Assembly: GCA_001790315.1 (NCBI GenBank)
Contig: MGCE01000030.1
Span: 2,585-34,722, forward strand
Source: Candidatus Rokubacteria bacterium RIFCSPLOWO2_02_FULL_72_37
Lineage (GTDB): Bacteria > Methylomirabilota > Methylomirabilia > Rokubacteriales > CSP1-6
Length of the DNA stretch: 32,138 bases
Direction of reading: 5' to 3'
The notes beneath the pieces were generated by a model. It had not been told where the DNA came from. It made no database searches and was given only the letters and a program-made list of their open reading frames with translations. Made by a program: the position numbers and the translations under genes. The stretch's first letter is position 1, and each line of letters opens with the position of its first letter. Shown piece after piece: positions 6,378-19,718 of the stretch.

Positions 6378-7189
6378 AGGAGCGTGGCGCGATCCTCGTC
6401 TGGCGCCTGCTCATCCTCCTGACGCTGCTCGGCTCGTGGCAGTGGCTCACGGGGATCAAGGCGATCTCGAGGACGCCGGGGTTCTACTGGATCGATCCGT
6501 TCTTCGTCAGCCGGCCCTCCGAGATCCTGAAGCGTTTCGTGTATCTGGCGTCCGACGAGGTGCGGCTCACGATCTGGCAGATGGCGCTGTCCACGATCCA
6601 GTCGACTCTCTGGGGCTTCGTCGTCGGCGTCTCGTCGGGTTTCGCCGCCGGCCTGCTGCTCGGCCGTAACGATCGTCTGGCGCGGATCCTCGAGCCCTAC
6701 ATCATCGCGTTCAACTCGCTGCCGCGCATCGCGCTCGTGCCGCTCATCACGATGATCTTCGGCTTCGGCCTGCTGGCGAAGATCGTCCTCGCGTGGACGA
6801 TCGTGTTCTTCATCGTCTTCTTCAACACGTTCCAGGGCGTGCGGTCCGTCGACGCCGATCTGGTTCACGCCGCCAGGTTCCTCGGCGCGTCCGAGCAGCA
6901 GATCCTCAGAACCGTCGTCGTGCCATCCGCGCTCGCGTGGACCTTCGCCTCGCTGACGCCCTCCATCTCGTTCGCGCTGATCGGCGTCGTGGTGGGCGAG
7001 TTCCTGGGTGGTGAGTCGGGCGGTGGGCTGGGCTACCTGATCATCCAGTCGCTCGGCACCTTGAACGCCGCCGACATGATGGTCGCCCTCCTCTCGCTGG
7101 GCGCGATCGGCGTCGTCCTGGCGCTCGGGATCAAGCAGGTCGAGATCCGGCTCCTGCGCTGGCGGCCGGAGTATCGCAACCGCGCGTGA
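6374..7189 (+). CDS. ABC transporter permease (NitT/TauT type)
   Basis: This 271-residue inner-membrane protein has about six transmembrane segments: ILVWRLLILLTLLGSW near the N-terminus, TLWGFVVGVSSGFAAGLLL, IALVPLITMIFGFG, IVLAWTIVFFIVFF, ISFALIGVVVGEFLG and MMVALLSLGAIGVVLALGI. The cytoplasmic EAA loop that docks on the ATPase is HAARFLGASEQQILRTVVVP (residues 165-184). The GTG start overlaps the ATPase stop as GTGA, so the two are coupled. It should form the channel for the ligand bound by the product of the gene at 4519. Confidence 0.92.
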   Translation: MKERGAILVWRLLILLTLLGSWQWLTGIKAISRTPGFYWIDPFFVSRPSEILKRFVYLASDEVRLTIWQMALSTIQSTLWGFVVGVSSGFAAGLLLGRNDRLARILEPYIIAFNSLPRIALVPLITMIFGFGLLAKIVLAWTIVFFIVFFNTFQGVRSVDADLVHAARFLGASEQQILRTVVVPSALAWTFASLTPSISFALIGVVVGEFLGGESGGGLGYLIIQSLGTLNAADMMVALLSLGAIGVVLALGIKQVEIRLLRWRPEYRNRA

Positions 7190-7548
7190 CGCGCTGGCTC
7201 CTCGGCGCGGTCGGCATCCTCCTCGTCCTGGGCGCCGTGACGATCCTGGTGTCGCGCTGGGCCGGTCGACGGAGCTCGCGCGCCCCCGTGCTCCTCTCGG
7301 TGATCGCGCAGTGGCTCGGCGCCTGGGTCCTGTGGAACTTCGCGGGGGGACTGGCGCTGCGGGCCGGGATTCTCACGGTCTGGGACACGACGCCGTTCGC
7401 GCTGCTCGCGCTGGCGGGCGGCGTGTGGCAGTACCGCGTCGGGGTGCGTGCCGGGCGGGACAAAGGCCTCGCCGTGTTCGTCGGCGGCCAGATCCTCTGG
7501 CTCGTGATCGTGCTCGCCCGCAACGGCGTCCTGCCCACGGGGTTCTGA
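7186..7548 (+). CDS. Small membrane protein of unknown function in the ABC importer operon
   Basis: I do not recognise a family for this 120-residue protein. It has an N-terminal transmembrane segment (WLLGAVGILLVLGAVTILVS, residues 4-23), a basic turn (RWAGRRSSR), a second hydrophobic stretch (VLLSVIAQWLGAWVLWNFAG, 35-54), and two more (FALLALAGGVWQY and LAVFVGGQILWLVIVLA). Four helices are likely. The GTG start overlaps the permease stop as GTGA, so it is almost certainly cotranslated with the transporter. It could be an accessory subunit or an unrelated passenger. It ends 43 bp before the sensor-kinase gene, with no clear terminator between. Confidence 0.7.
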   Translation: MTRWLLGAVGILLVLGAVTILVSRWAGRRSSRAPVLLSVIAQWLGAWVLWNFAGGLALRAGILTVWDTTPFALLALAGGVWQYRVGVRAGRDKGLAVFVGGQILWLVIVLARNGVLPTGF

Positions 7549-7591
7549 CGCGCTTCTTGGTGCGCGAACGGACGCCGCGGTAGGCTAGGCC

Positions 7592-10500
7592 ATGGACCCC
7601 GCGGAGGAGATCCTCGTCGTCGATGACGATCCCGGGATCACCGGTCTCCTCGCCGAGCATCTCGAAGGCGAGGGGCACCGGGTGCTCGTGGCGCACTCGG
7701 CGGCCGAGGGCATCAGGTTCATCGACGAGCGGCCCGTCGCGCTGGTCCTGCTCGACCTCGTGCTTCCCGACGGCGACGGCCTCGCCGTCATGCACGCGGC
7801 TCGACGGCGCGAGCTGCCGCCCGAGGTCGTGATCGTCACGGGCCACGCCTCGCTGGACTCGGCGATCCAGGCGGTCGAGGGGAGCGCCGCGGGCTACATC
7901 GTGAAGCCCGTCGACTTGAACCGCCTCGCCGCGATCGTCCGCCGGGTGGTCGAGCGCCGTCACCTGCTCAGGGAGAACGCGGCCCTCCAGCGGGACCTGA
8001 GCGGGCGCGTCGCGGAGAGCGAGGCGCTGGCCGCGGTCTCGGCCACGGTCAGCTCGACGCTGGACGTGCGCGAAGGGCTCCGGCGCATCTGCCGCGAGCT
8101 CGCGCGCCTGCTCGGTGCGGAGACGGCCGCGGCCTACCTGCACGACCGCGCCACGGACGACCTCGTCCCAGCGGCGGCGTACCACGTGCCCAAGGAATAC
8201 GTGCAGACGCTCGCGGTCGCGTCGCTTCCGCTGCGCGAGCAGGGCTTTCACCTTCCGATCTGGGGGGAGCGTCGGCCCGTCTTCTCCGACGACGTGGCGC
8301 ACGATCCCCGCTTCACGCACGCGCTGTTCCGTGCGTTCCCCCACCAGTCTGGGCTCCTCCTCCCGATCATCCTCGACACGGCGACGGCCGGGGCCTTCTA
8401 CCTCGTGTGGTGGAAGGCGCGTCGCTCGCCGACGGGACGCGAGCTCCAGCTCGCGCAGCGCGTGTGCGACCAGGTCGGGCTCCTCCTGAAAAACGCGCGG
8501 CTGTTCGAGAACGCCGAGCGGAACCGGCGCCAGCTCGAGGTGCTCAACGAGGTGTCGCGCCGGCTCGCCGCCGTCCACGAGCCCGACGAGGTGCTCGGGC
8601 TGATCGTGAACGAGGCGGCGCGCCTGCTGGGCGCCGAGGCGGCCGGCATCCGGCTCCGCGAGGGCGACGACCTGCTGGTCGCGGCCCGGACCGAGTCGGC
8701 CGCCCGCGTGATGGCGCGCCCGCGGATCAAGGTCGGCGAGAGCCTGTCGGGCCGGGTCGTCGCGACGGGCGAGACCGTGGTGGTCGAGGATCTGTCCGCG
8801 GACACCGGGCACGATCCGCTCCACAAGCGGGGGGCGCTCGAGCTCGGCTTCCGCGGCTTCGTCGGCGTGCCACTCCGGAGCCGGGGCGGAGTGACCGGCA
8901 CGCTCAACATCTATACGAAAGGGGTGCGCCGCTTCGACGCCGACGAGATCGCGCTGCTCTCGGGTCTCGCCGACCAGGCGGCGGTGGCGATCGAGAAGGC
9001 TCGGTTGTTCCGCGACACGGAGGAAGGGCAGCAACGGCTCGAGCGCCTCTACCGGGCCGCGATGTCCATGCAGACGTCGTGGGACCGGGATGCGCGGCTC
9101 GACGCGTTCATCAGGGCGGCCCACGACGTGGTCGGATTCGACCGGGTGCGCGTCCTGCTCCTCACGGCGGACGGCACGAGGCTCGAGCCGGTGCGTACGC
9201 TCGGTCCTGAGGCCCCAGAGGGGGAGGTCGGCCTGCCCTTCTCGCCGGACGCCGGCCCGTTCTGGCAGGCGATGCAGCGCCGGCGCGCGGTCGCCGTGCT
9301 TTCGGACGAGGACCTGGCGCGCGCCGCGGCGATCGCGCCGGCGCTCCGCGCGCATCCGGACCTCCGCAGCCGGCGCTTCGTCGTCGCACCGCTCGTGATC
9401 GGCGACCGCGTCATCGGCGCGGCGAGCGCCGACAACAAGCCGAGCCGCCGGCCGATCGCGGCGGCGAGCGTCGAGCCGTTCGGCATGCTCTGCCAGGACC
9501 TGGCGATGGCGCTCGAAGAGAGCCGGCTGTATGCGGAGGCGCAGGCGCGCGAGCGACAGGCGACGCGCCTCCACGGGCTGACACGCGAGCTCGCGACGAG
9601 TCTCGAGGCCGACCAGGTGCTCGACCGGGTCACGGCCCAGACGGTCGAGCTCCTCGGCTGCGACGCCGCGGCGATCTTCGGCTACGACGGGGCACGGGGT
9701 GGCCTCACCTACCAGCGGGGGCTCAACCTGGAGCCCGAGCTCACCCGCGCCCAGTTCCTGCGTCCCGGAGAGGGCGTCGCGGGCCGAGCCTTCCAGGAGC
9801 GGCGTGTGGTGTGGACGCGCGACGTGCGGGCGGACGCGTCCCTCGAGTTCTCGCCGGTGTCGCGGAGGCTGGTCGGCGGCTCCGCCATGCGCGCGGTCCT
9901 CGGCGTCCCGATCGCGAGCCGAGACGAAGTCCACGGTGTGCTGATGGCGTACTTCTTCGTCCCGAAGGACTTCAGCCCTGACGCGGTGAAGCTGGTCGAG
10001 ACGCTCGCCGACCACTCGGCGATCGCGCTGCAGAACGCCCGGCTCTTCGAAGAGACCCGGGCGCGCGAGCGGGAAGCCAAGACGCTCTCGGACGGGCTCG
10101 CGCTGCTGAACCAGGCGAGCCGAGCGCTGCACCGGACGCTCGAAGTCGACAAGATGCTGACCGGTGCGCTCGACGACCTCGCGAAGGCGTTCGGCGCGAG
10201 CGGCGCGGTCGTCAACATCTTCGACGCTGCCGGGACCCAGCAGCGCTCGGTCGGCTACTGGCTCCCCGGGGTCGAGGGCCGCGCGCACCCCGCCCGCAAG
10301 CACGGGATCAGCCAGGCGGTCCGCACGGCCCGCGCGCCGATGCTGATCGCGGACATCGGCGCGCGTCGGGACATCGTCCATCCCGAGAACTTCGTCCGCG
10401 GCGTGAAGGCGATCGCGGCGTTCCCCATCGTCGGCCAGGGCGCGCACGTGCTCGGCGCGCTGCTCCTCTACTACACCACGACGCAGAAGTTCCCGGACGG

Positions 10501-11635
10501 CGAGGTGCGTCTGCTCGCCTCCTACGCCGACCAGCTCGGCACGGCGCTCGAGAATGCACAGCTCTACGAGCAGACCCAGACCCAGCAGGTCCGTCTCGCG
10601 CAGATCTTCGACTCCACGTCGGACGGGATCATCCTGGTGAGTCGCGAGGGCGAGATCAGGGCCGCCAACCGTCGGGCCGGCGCCCTGCTCGACTTCGACG
10701 CCGGCGAGGTCTTGGGCGTCTCCCTCACCGCCCTGCTCGCCGGGTTCCGGAGCTCCGTGCCCGATCACGACAGGACGTTCGGCGCCCTGCAGGCGCTGCT
10801 GGGGGATCCCGAGCGCGGCGGGGCGGGCGACCTCGACCTGACGCGGGGCAGTCGCGTCGTCCACTGGACCGGGCAGCCGACGCGGGACGCGACGGGCGCG
10901 ACGATCGGGTTCACCCTCACGCTGCGCGACGTCACTGAGGAACGCCAGGTCAGCCAGATGAAGTCGGACTTCGTGTCGTTCGTCACGCACCAGCTCCGCA
11001 CGCCACTGGCCGGAATCAAGTGGATGCTGGAGCTTGCGGCGCAGGCTCCGGACGCCCCGGGCGAGGCGGCCGGGTACGTCCAGGACGCGCGCGAGGCCGC
11101 CGAGCGGCTCATCGGACTCGTGAACGATCTCCTCGACATCTCCAGGCTCGAGAGCGGCAAGCTCACCGTCAATCTCGAGCCCACGGACCTCGGGGCGCTG
11201 ACGGCGGGCGTTCTCGGCGAGATCGCGACGCTCCTGGAGGGAAAGCGGCACCGGCTGTCGGTGACTGGAACCGAGGCGCTGCCGCCGGTGCTCGCGGACG
11301 TGCAGCTCCTGCGACAGGTCGTGCTCAACCTGACCTCGAACGCCATCAAGTACACCCCGACGGGCGGGCAGATCGCGATCCGCATGCGCGCGGAGGATGG
11401 CGCGGTCCGCTGGGAGATCAGGGACAGCGGCATCGGCGTTCCCGGAGCGTCGCAGGCGCGGCTGTTCGAGAAGTTCTTCCGGGCGGAGAACGCGCACACG
11501 GTCGAAACGGAGGGCACGGGCCTCGGACTCTACCTGGTCCGGCTCATCGTCGAGAAGCTCGGCGGGCGGGTCTGGTGCGAGTCGGAGGAGGGCAAGGGCG
11601 CGACGTTCATCTTCACGTTGCCGGCGGACAGGTGA
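7592..11635 (+). CDS. Receiver/five-GAF/PAS sensor histidine kinase
   Basis: This 1347-residue soluble protein has no transmembrane segment. In order: an N-terminal receiver (1-120; acidic D11/D12, phospho-acceptor D55 in LVLLD, T83, K105); five GAF sensor domains ending near 303, 470, 645, 817 and 990, each closed by an ARLFE-like helix; a PAS domain (about 995-1115); a HisKA dimerisation domain with the phospho-His H1133 in FVTHQLRTPL; and an HATPase domain (NLTSNAIKYTP, DSGIGVP, GTGLGLYLVR). The residue after the His is Gln rather than the usual Glu. Receiver-first architecture suggests it is both a target and a source of phosphoryl groups. Two stand-alone receivers and a secretion/pilus ATPase follow at once, and are its likely partners. 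GAF ligands cannot be inferred. Confidence 0.93.
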   Translation: MDPAEEILVVDDDPGITGLLAEHLEGEGHRVLVAHSAAEGIRFIDERPVALVLLDLVLPDGDGLAVMHAARRRELPPEVVIVTGHASLDSAIQAVEGSAAGYIVKPVDLNRLAAIVRRVVERRHLLRENAALQRDLSGRVAESEALAAVSATVSSTLDVREGLRRICRELARLLGAETAAAYLHDRATDDLVPAAAYHVPKEYVQTLAVASLPLREQGFHLPIWGERRPVFSDDVAHDPRFTHALFRAFPHQSGLLLPIILDTATAGAFYLVWWKARRSPTGRELQLAQRVCDQVGLLLKNARLFENAERNRRQLEVLNEVSRRLAAVHEPDEVLGLIVNEAARLLGAEAAGIRLREGDDLLVAARTESAARVMARPRIKVGESLSGRVVATGETVVVEDLSADTGHDPLHKRGALELGFRGFVGVPLRSRGGVTGTLNIYTKGVRRFDADEIALLSGLADQAAVAIEKARLFRDTEEGQQRLERLYRAAMSMQTSWDRDARLDAFIRAAHDVVGFDRVRVLLLTADGTRLEPVRTLGPEAPEGEVGLPFSPDAGPFWQAMQRRRAVAVLSDEDLARAAAIAPALRAHPDLRSRRFVVAPLVIGDRVIGAASADNKPSRRPIAAASVEPFGMLCQDLAMALEESRLYAEAQARERQATRLHGLTRELATSLEADQVLDRVTAQTVELLGCDAAAIFGYDGARGGLTYQRGLNLEPELTRAQFLRPGEGVAGRAFQERRVVWTRDVRADASLEFSPVSRRLVGGSAMRAVLGVPIASRDEVHGVLMAYFFVPKDFSPDAVKLVETLADHSAIALQNARLFEETRAREREAKTLSDGLALLNQASRALHRTLEVDKMLTGALDDLAKAFGASGAVVNIFDAAGTQQRSVGYWLPGVEGRAHPARKHGISQAVRTARAPMLIADIGARRDIVHPENFVRGVKAIAAFPIVGQGAHVLGALLLYYTTTQKFPDGEVRLLASYADQLGTALENAQLYEQTQTQQVRLAQIFDSTSDGIILVSREGEIRAANRRAGALLDFDAGEVLGVSLTALLAGFRSSVPDHDRTFGALQALLGDPERGGAGDLDLTRGSRVVHWTGQPTRDATGATIGFTLTLRDVTEERQVSQMKSDFVSFVTHQLRTPLAGIKWMLELAAQAPDAPGEAAGYVQDAREAAERLIGLVNDLLDISRLESGKLTVNLEPTDLGALTAGVLGEIATLLEGKRHRLSVTGTEALPPVLADVQLLRQVVLNLTSNAIKYTPTGGQIAIRMRAEDGAVRWEIRDSGIGVPGASQARLFEKFFRAENAHTVETEGTGLGLYLVRLIVEKLGGRVWCESEEGKGATFIFTLPADR

Positions 11636-11639
11636 GGGC

Positions 11640-12029
11640 ATGGAGACGACGGGACGGCAGATCCTGCTGGTCGAGGACGATCGATTCCTTCGGCGCGCGT
11701 GCGAGGCGAGCCTGCGCCAGCGTGGCTTCACCGTGACGACGGCCGAGGACGGCGAGGAGGGGTTGCGACTGGCGAGGAGTCGGGGCTTCGACCTCGTGCT
11801 CCTCGACATGCTGATGCCGAAGCTCTCCGGGCTCTCGGTGCTGCGGGCGCTCCGGGAGGAGGAGGCGACGCGTATGCTGCCCGTCCTGATCCTCTCGAAT
11901 TCGTCGCGCGAGCAGGACGTGTCCGAGGTGACCGCGCTCGGCGTGTCCGGGTACCTGGTGAAGGCGAACCTGTCGCTCAAGGAGCTCGGCGACCGCATCG
12001 AGCAGCTCCTCGGAGGTCCCCGTGGCTGA
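11640..12029 (+). CDS. Single-domain response regulator (receiver), copy 1
   Basis: This 129-residue CheY-like receiver has no output domain. It carries the acidic pocket EDD (12-14), phospho-acceptor D56 in LVLLDMLMP, a Ser in the switch position (LILSNSS) and K108. After the lysine comes Ala where most receivers have Pro (LVKANLSLKEL). The frame extends upstream inside the kinase gene, but the ATG at 11640 is 4 bp past the kinase stop and has AGGTGAG (11629-11635) before it. It is collinear with the next gene without gaps (FLRR/FLRK, SLRQRGFTV/RLRQHGFTV), so the two arose by tandem duplication. It is the likely phosphorylation target of the adjacent kinase. Confidence 0.92.
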   Translation: METTGRQILLVEDDRFLRRACEASLRQRGFTVTTAEDGEEGLRLARSRGFDLVLLDMLMPKLSGLSVLRALREEEATRMLPVLILSNSSREQDVSEVTALGVSGYLVKANLSLKELGDRIEQLLGGPRG

Positions 12030-12405
12030 GCGCGCGCGTCGTATCCTGCTCTGCGAGGACGACCGATTCCTGCGCAAGGCGGCGGAGGCGCGGCTCCGCC
12101 AGCACGGCTTCACGGTCTTCAGCGCGATGGACGGCGAGGAGTCGCTGCGGGTGGCGCGGGAGCAGATCCCGGACCTGATCCTCCTCGACCTCATCATGCC
12201 GAAGGTTCAGGGATTCGAGGTGCTCCGCCGCCTCAAGGCGGATGCGGCCACCGCGGGCATCCCCGTCGTCGTGCTCTCGAACCTGGGACAGGACCGCGAC
12301 GTCGAGCAGGCGACGGCGCTGGGCGCCCGGGCGTATTTCGTCAAGGCGCATCTCTCGCTCCAGGACCTCGTCACGAAGGTCGATGACGTGCTGGGAGGAC
12401 GGTAG
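12022..12405 (+). CDS. Single-domain response regulator (receiver), copy 2
   Basis: This 127-residue receiver is a paralogue of the preceding gene. It has EDD at 12-14, phospho-acceptor D56 in LILLDLIMP, LSN at the switch position and K108, again followed by Ala (FVKAHLSLQDL). There is no output domain. The start is GTG at 12022, overlapping the end of copy 1 by 8 bp, with GGAGGT at 12012-12017 and 4-base spacing. The stop TAG touches the ATG of the GspE/PilB gene. Conservation of all phosphorylation residues in both copies suggests both are active, perhaps with different partners. Confidence 0.92.
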   Translation: MAERARRILLCEDDRFLRKAAEARLRQHGFTVFSAMDGEESLRVAREQIPDLILLDLIMPKVQGFEVLRRLKADAATAGIPVVVLSNLGQDRDVEQATALGARAYFVKAHLSLQDLVTKVDDVLGGR

Positions 12406-14145
<1,740 letters not shown>

Positions 14146-14166
14146 AGTGGCCCGGCGGATGCGTGG

Positions 14167-14736
14167 CTAGGTGCGGCTGCCGGGCTTGATCGCCTGGCTG
14201 CCGCTCCGGCAGAGCGGGCACGCCTCCGGCGCCCAGATCGTGGCCTCCACCGTCGCGAGCGCGGCGAACGGGACGGCGAAGGAGACGGCACCACCGCTCC
14301 GGTCGATCAGCGACCCCACGCCCGCGACGGCGCCGCCGGCCTCCTCGACGCAGCGGACGACCTCGCGCGTCGACCCGCCCGTGGTGATCACGTCCTCGAC
14401 GACCAGGCAGCGCTCGGCGGGCGCGAGCGCGAAACCGCGGCGCAGGCGCATCACGCCGTTCTCCCGCTCGCTGAAGAGTGCGCGAACACCCAGCGTGCGC
14501 GCCACCTCGTACGCCACGAGGATGCCGCCGATCGCGGGCGCGAGCACGGTCCGGACGCTCTCGCCGGGCAGACGCGCGGCGAGAGCGCGGCCAAGCGCCT
14601 CGGCGTACTCCGGGTGCTGCAGCACGAGCGCGGACTGTAGATAGAGGTCCGAGTGAAGCCCCGACGTGAGCCGGAAGTGGCCGCGCATGAGCGCGCCGGT
14701 CTTCTCGTAGAGATCGAGCGTCTCGCGCTCGGTCAC
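14167..14736 (-). CDS. pyrE: Orotate phosphoribosyltransferase
   Basis: This 189-residue enzyme makes OMP from orotate and PRPP. The PRPP loop is LVVEDVITTGGST (111-123). Other marks are FRLTSGLHSDLYLQ (21-34), LAPAIGGILVAYEVAR (65-80), and FSERENG (88-94). The C-terminus EACPLCRSGSQAIKPGSR, with C173-x2-C176, is characteristic of one bacterial subgroup. The start is GTG at 14736, which overlaps the pyrF stop as GTGA; the longer open frame upstream reads through pyrF and lacks family sequence. It is the last gene of the pyrimidine operon and faces the GspE/PilB gene across about 20 bp. Confidence 0.95.
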   Translation of the reverse strand: MTERETLDLYEKTGALMRGHFRLTSGLHSDLYLQSALVLQHPEYAEALGRALAARLPGESVRTVLAPAIGGILVAYEVARTLGVRALFSERENGVMRLRRGFALAPAERCLVVEDVITTGGSTREVVRCVEEAGGAVAGVGSLIDRSGGAVSFAVPFAALATVEATIWAPEACPLCRSGSQAIKPGSRT

Positions 14737-15450
14737 GAGCCCCCGAGTTCCCGGACGATGGCGGCGGCCGCGGCGGCCGGGTCCGATGCGCCCGTGATCG
14801 GCCGGCCGACGACGAGGTAGTCGGCGCCGGCAACGAGCGCGGCGCACGGCGTCGCGATGCGTACCTGATCGTCCGTTCCCTCGCCTCCCCCGGGGCGGAT
14901 GCCGGGCGTGACGATCACCCAGTCCCGACCCAGTCCGAGCCGGAGTGCGCGGACCTCCTGCGGCGACGCCACACAGCCGTCGAGCCCCGCCTCGCGCGCG
15001 CGCTCCGCGAGGTGGAGCACGTGCGCCTCCACGGTGGCGGCCACGCCGACCTCCCGGTGGAGCGCCGTCCGGTCGAGGCTCGTGAGGACCGTGACGCCGA
15101 GACAGACGGGACGCGCGGTCCCGAAATCGGCGGCCGCCTTCGTGGCGGCGTCGGCCGCGGCACGCATCATCGCGAGGCCGCCGCTCGCGTGGACGTTCAG
15201 CATCGAGACGCCGAGGCGCGCCGCCGCCCGGACGGCGCCGGCGACCGTGTTGGGGATGTCGTGGTACTTGAGGTCGAGGAAGACGCCGAAGCCGCGTTTC
15301 CTGGCGGCCTCGACCGCCCTCGGTCCGGCCGCCGTGAAGAGCTGTGAACCGATCTTGCAGCCGGTGAGCGTGCCGGCGAGGCAGTCGAGCAACCGCTCCG
15401 CGTCGCCGAGGGCCTCGACGTCGAGGGCGACCAGCACACGGTCCGCCGGG

Positions 15451-15464
<14 letters not shown>
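14733..15464 (-). CDS. pyrF: Orotidine 5'-phosphate decarboxylase
   Basis: This 243-residue TIM-barrel enzyme converts OMP to UMP, the last step of de novo UMP synthesis. Catalytic residues are visible: D15 (VALDVE), K37 (GCKIGSQLF) and the D64-x-K66-x2-D69 set in FLDLKYHDIPNTV. The phosphate-binding end is present as VTPGIRPGGG and DYLVVGRPITGASDP. Start is the ATG at 15464, preceded by AGGAG with suitable spacing and overlapping the end of carB by 14 bp. Its stop overlaps the pyrE start, so carB, pyrF and pyrE are tightly coupled. Confidence 0.96.
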
Positions 15465-18657
<3,193 letters not shown>

Positions 18658-18668
18658 GGGCGGCTCCC

Positions 18669-18794
18669 GGCGGGGCGGGGCGGCGGGCCCCGCTCGACCA
18701 CGCGCGCGGCGACGCTCTGGGTGACGTAGGGCGCGCGCCGGCTCCGGAGACCCTGACAACACGGGTCTCGCGGGGCCCGCCGCCCCGCCCCGCC
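18669..18794 (-). repeat. Perfect 25-bp inverted repeat in the eamA-carB intergenic leader
   Basis: Arms at 18669-18693 and 18770-18794 are exact reverse complements over 25 bp and nearly all G/C. The loop is 76 bp and contains a smaller stem directly against one arm (GAGACCC 18747-18753, GGGTCTC 18763-18769, 9-nt loop). In carB mRNA the 3' arm ends 11 nt before the GTG start and touches the GGGAG ribosome binding site (18668-18664). There is no T-run, so it is not a classical terminator, and no target-site duplication flanks it. The 174-bp gap between eamA and carB holds no gene that I can support. Confidence 0.85.
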
Positions 18795-18831
18795 CGGGCC
18801 CGCCACGCCAGCTCTGGTCCGCGGGCCTGCG

Positions 18832-19704
18832 TCAGGCGGCCGAGTTCACGACGTGGATGCCGCCCGCGACGGCCAGCGCGCCCGCCACCTGCAAGAGCGA
18901 GAGCGGCTCGCCGAGGAGCGCCCAGCCGATCAGCACGCCGAAGACCGGCGAGAGGAACACGAAGGCGTTGACGCGGACCGCGGAGTAGCTCCGGATCAGC
19001 CAGTTGAAGACGGCGAACGAGAACGCGGCGGCCACGGCACCGAGGTAGAGCACGCTCCCGACGGCGAGCGGACTGAGCCGCCAGGGCGCGTCGGGCTCGA
19101 GCATCAGCGTCAGGACACCCATGACGGGCATCGCCACCGCGGCGCTCCACAGGATGACCGAGGCCGAGTGGACCTCGCGCGGCATGGTCTTGACCAGGAT
19201 CGTGGCCGCCGACCAGCCGAGCGTCCCCAGCAACACGAACGCGTCGCCCACGAGCGACGCCTGGCCGGGGAGGCGGTCGGCGAACACCAGTACGATGCCC
19301 GTGAACGCGAGCACCGTCCCACCGAGCCGTCGCGTCGTGAGCCGCTCGGCCGGCACGAAGAGCGGCAGCAGCAGGAGCGTGAAGAAGGGCTGCGTGTTGA
19401 ACAGGATCGACGCGCGCCCCGCCGTCGTGCGGGCGGCGCCGAGGTAGAAGAGCGCCATCGTCCAGCAGAAGGCCGCGCCGCCGGCCAGGAGGAAGCGCCG
19501 CGCCCGGCGCCCGTAGACAACGGGGACGCCCGCCAGCCGCGAGTACAGGAACAGCAGCGCGCTCGCGACGACCACCCGCAGGAAGAGCGAGCCGAAGACC
19601 GGCAGGTCGCGGAACCCGAGCTTCACCATCGTGTACGATCCGCCCCAGATCGCCGTGAGGAGCACGACGAGCGCGATCGCCCGCGCGGGCAGCCGGTCGG
19701 GCAC
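18832..19704 (-). CDS. EamA/DMT-superfamily transporter
   Basis: This 290-residue inner-membrane protein has two EamA repeats of five helices. Repeat 1 starts with AIALVVLLTAIWGGSYTMVK and includes LRVVVASALLFLY, TMALFYLGAA and PFFTLLLLPLFV. Repeat 2 starts with LVGDAFVLLGTLGWSAATIL and ends with VFLSPVFGVLIGWALLGE and LLQVAGALAVAGGIHVV. DMT exporters move amino acids, nucleobases, nucleotide-sugars or other metabolites; the substrate here is unknown. The start chosen is GTG at 19704; GTG at 19740, overlapping the preceding gene, is possible. Its position between carA and carB in a pyrimidine operon suggests, but does not show, a link to a pyrimidine or to glutamine-related export. Confidence 0.88.
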   Translation of the reverse strand: MPDRLPARAIALVVLLTAIWGGSYTMVKLGFRDLPVFGSLFLRVVVASALLFLYSRLAGVPVVYGRRARRFLLAGGAAFCWTMALFYLGAARTTAGRASILFNTQPFFTLLLLPLFVPAERLTTRRLGGTVLAFTGIVLVFADRLPGQASLVGDAFVLLGTLGWSAATILVKTMPREVHSASVILWSAAVAMPVMGVLTLMLEPDAPWRLSPLAVGSVLYLGAVAAAFSFAVFNWLIRSYSAVRVNAFVFLSPVFGVLIGWALLGEPLSLLQVAGALAVAGGIHVVNSAA

Positions 19705-19718
19705 CGATCGGGCTCGTC

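Noticed and set aside
7373..11998. A 1541-codon open frame on the minus strand opposite the GAF kinase
   Set aside because: Its product is Arg/Asp/Glu-rich low-complexity sequence typical of antisense frames in high-GC DNA, while the plus strand encodes clear receiver, GAF, PAS and kinase domains.
18669..18794. Rho-independent terminator or MITE before carB
   Set aside because: There is no T-tract after either arm, and the 76-bp loop is too long for a terminator. The flanks show no target-site duplication, so a MITE is not supported by the window alone.
18658..18831. A second PyrR-binding loop in the carB leader
   Set aside because: I looked for the CC-N-G-N-GAGG loop in a stem and did not find one on the minus strand.
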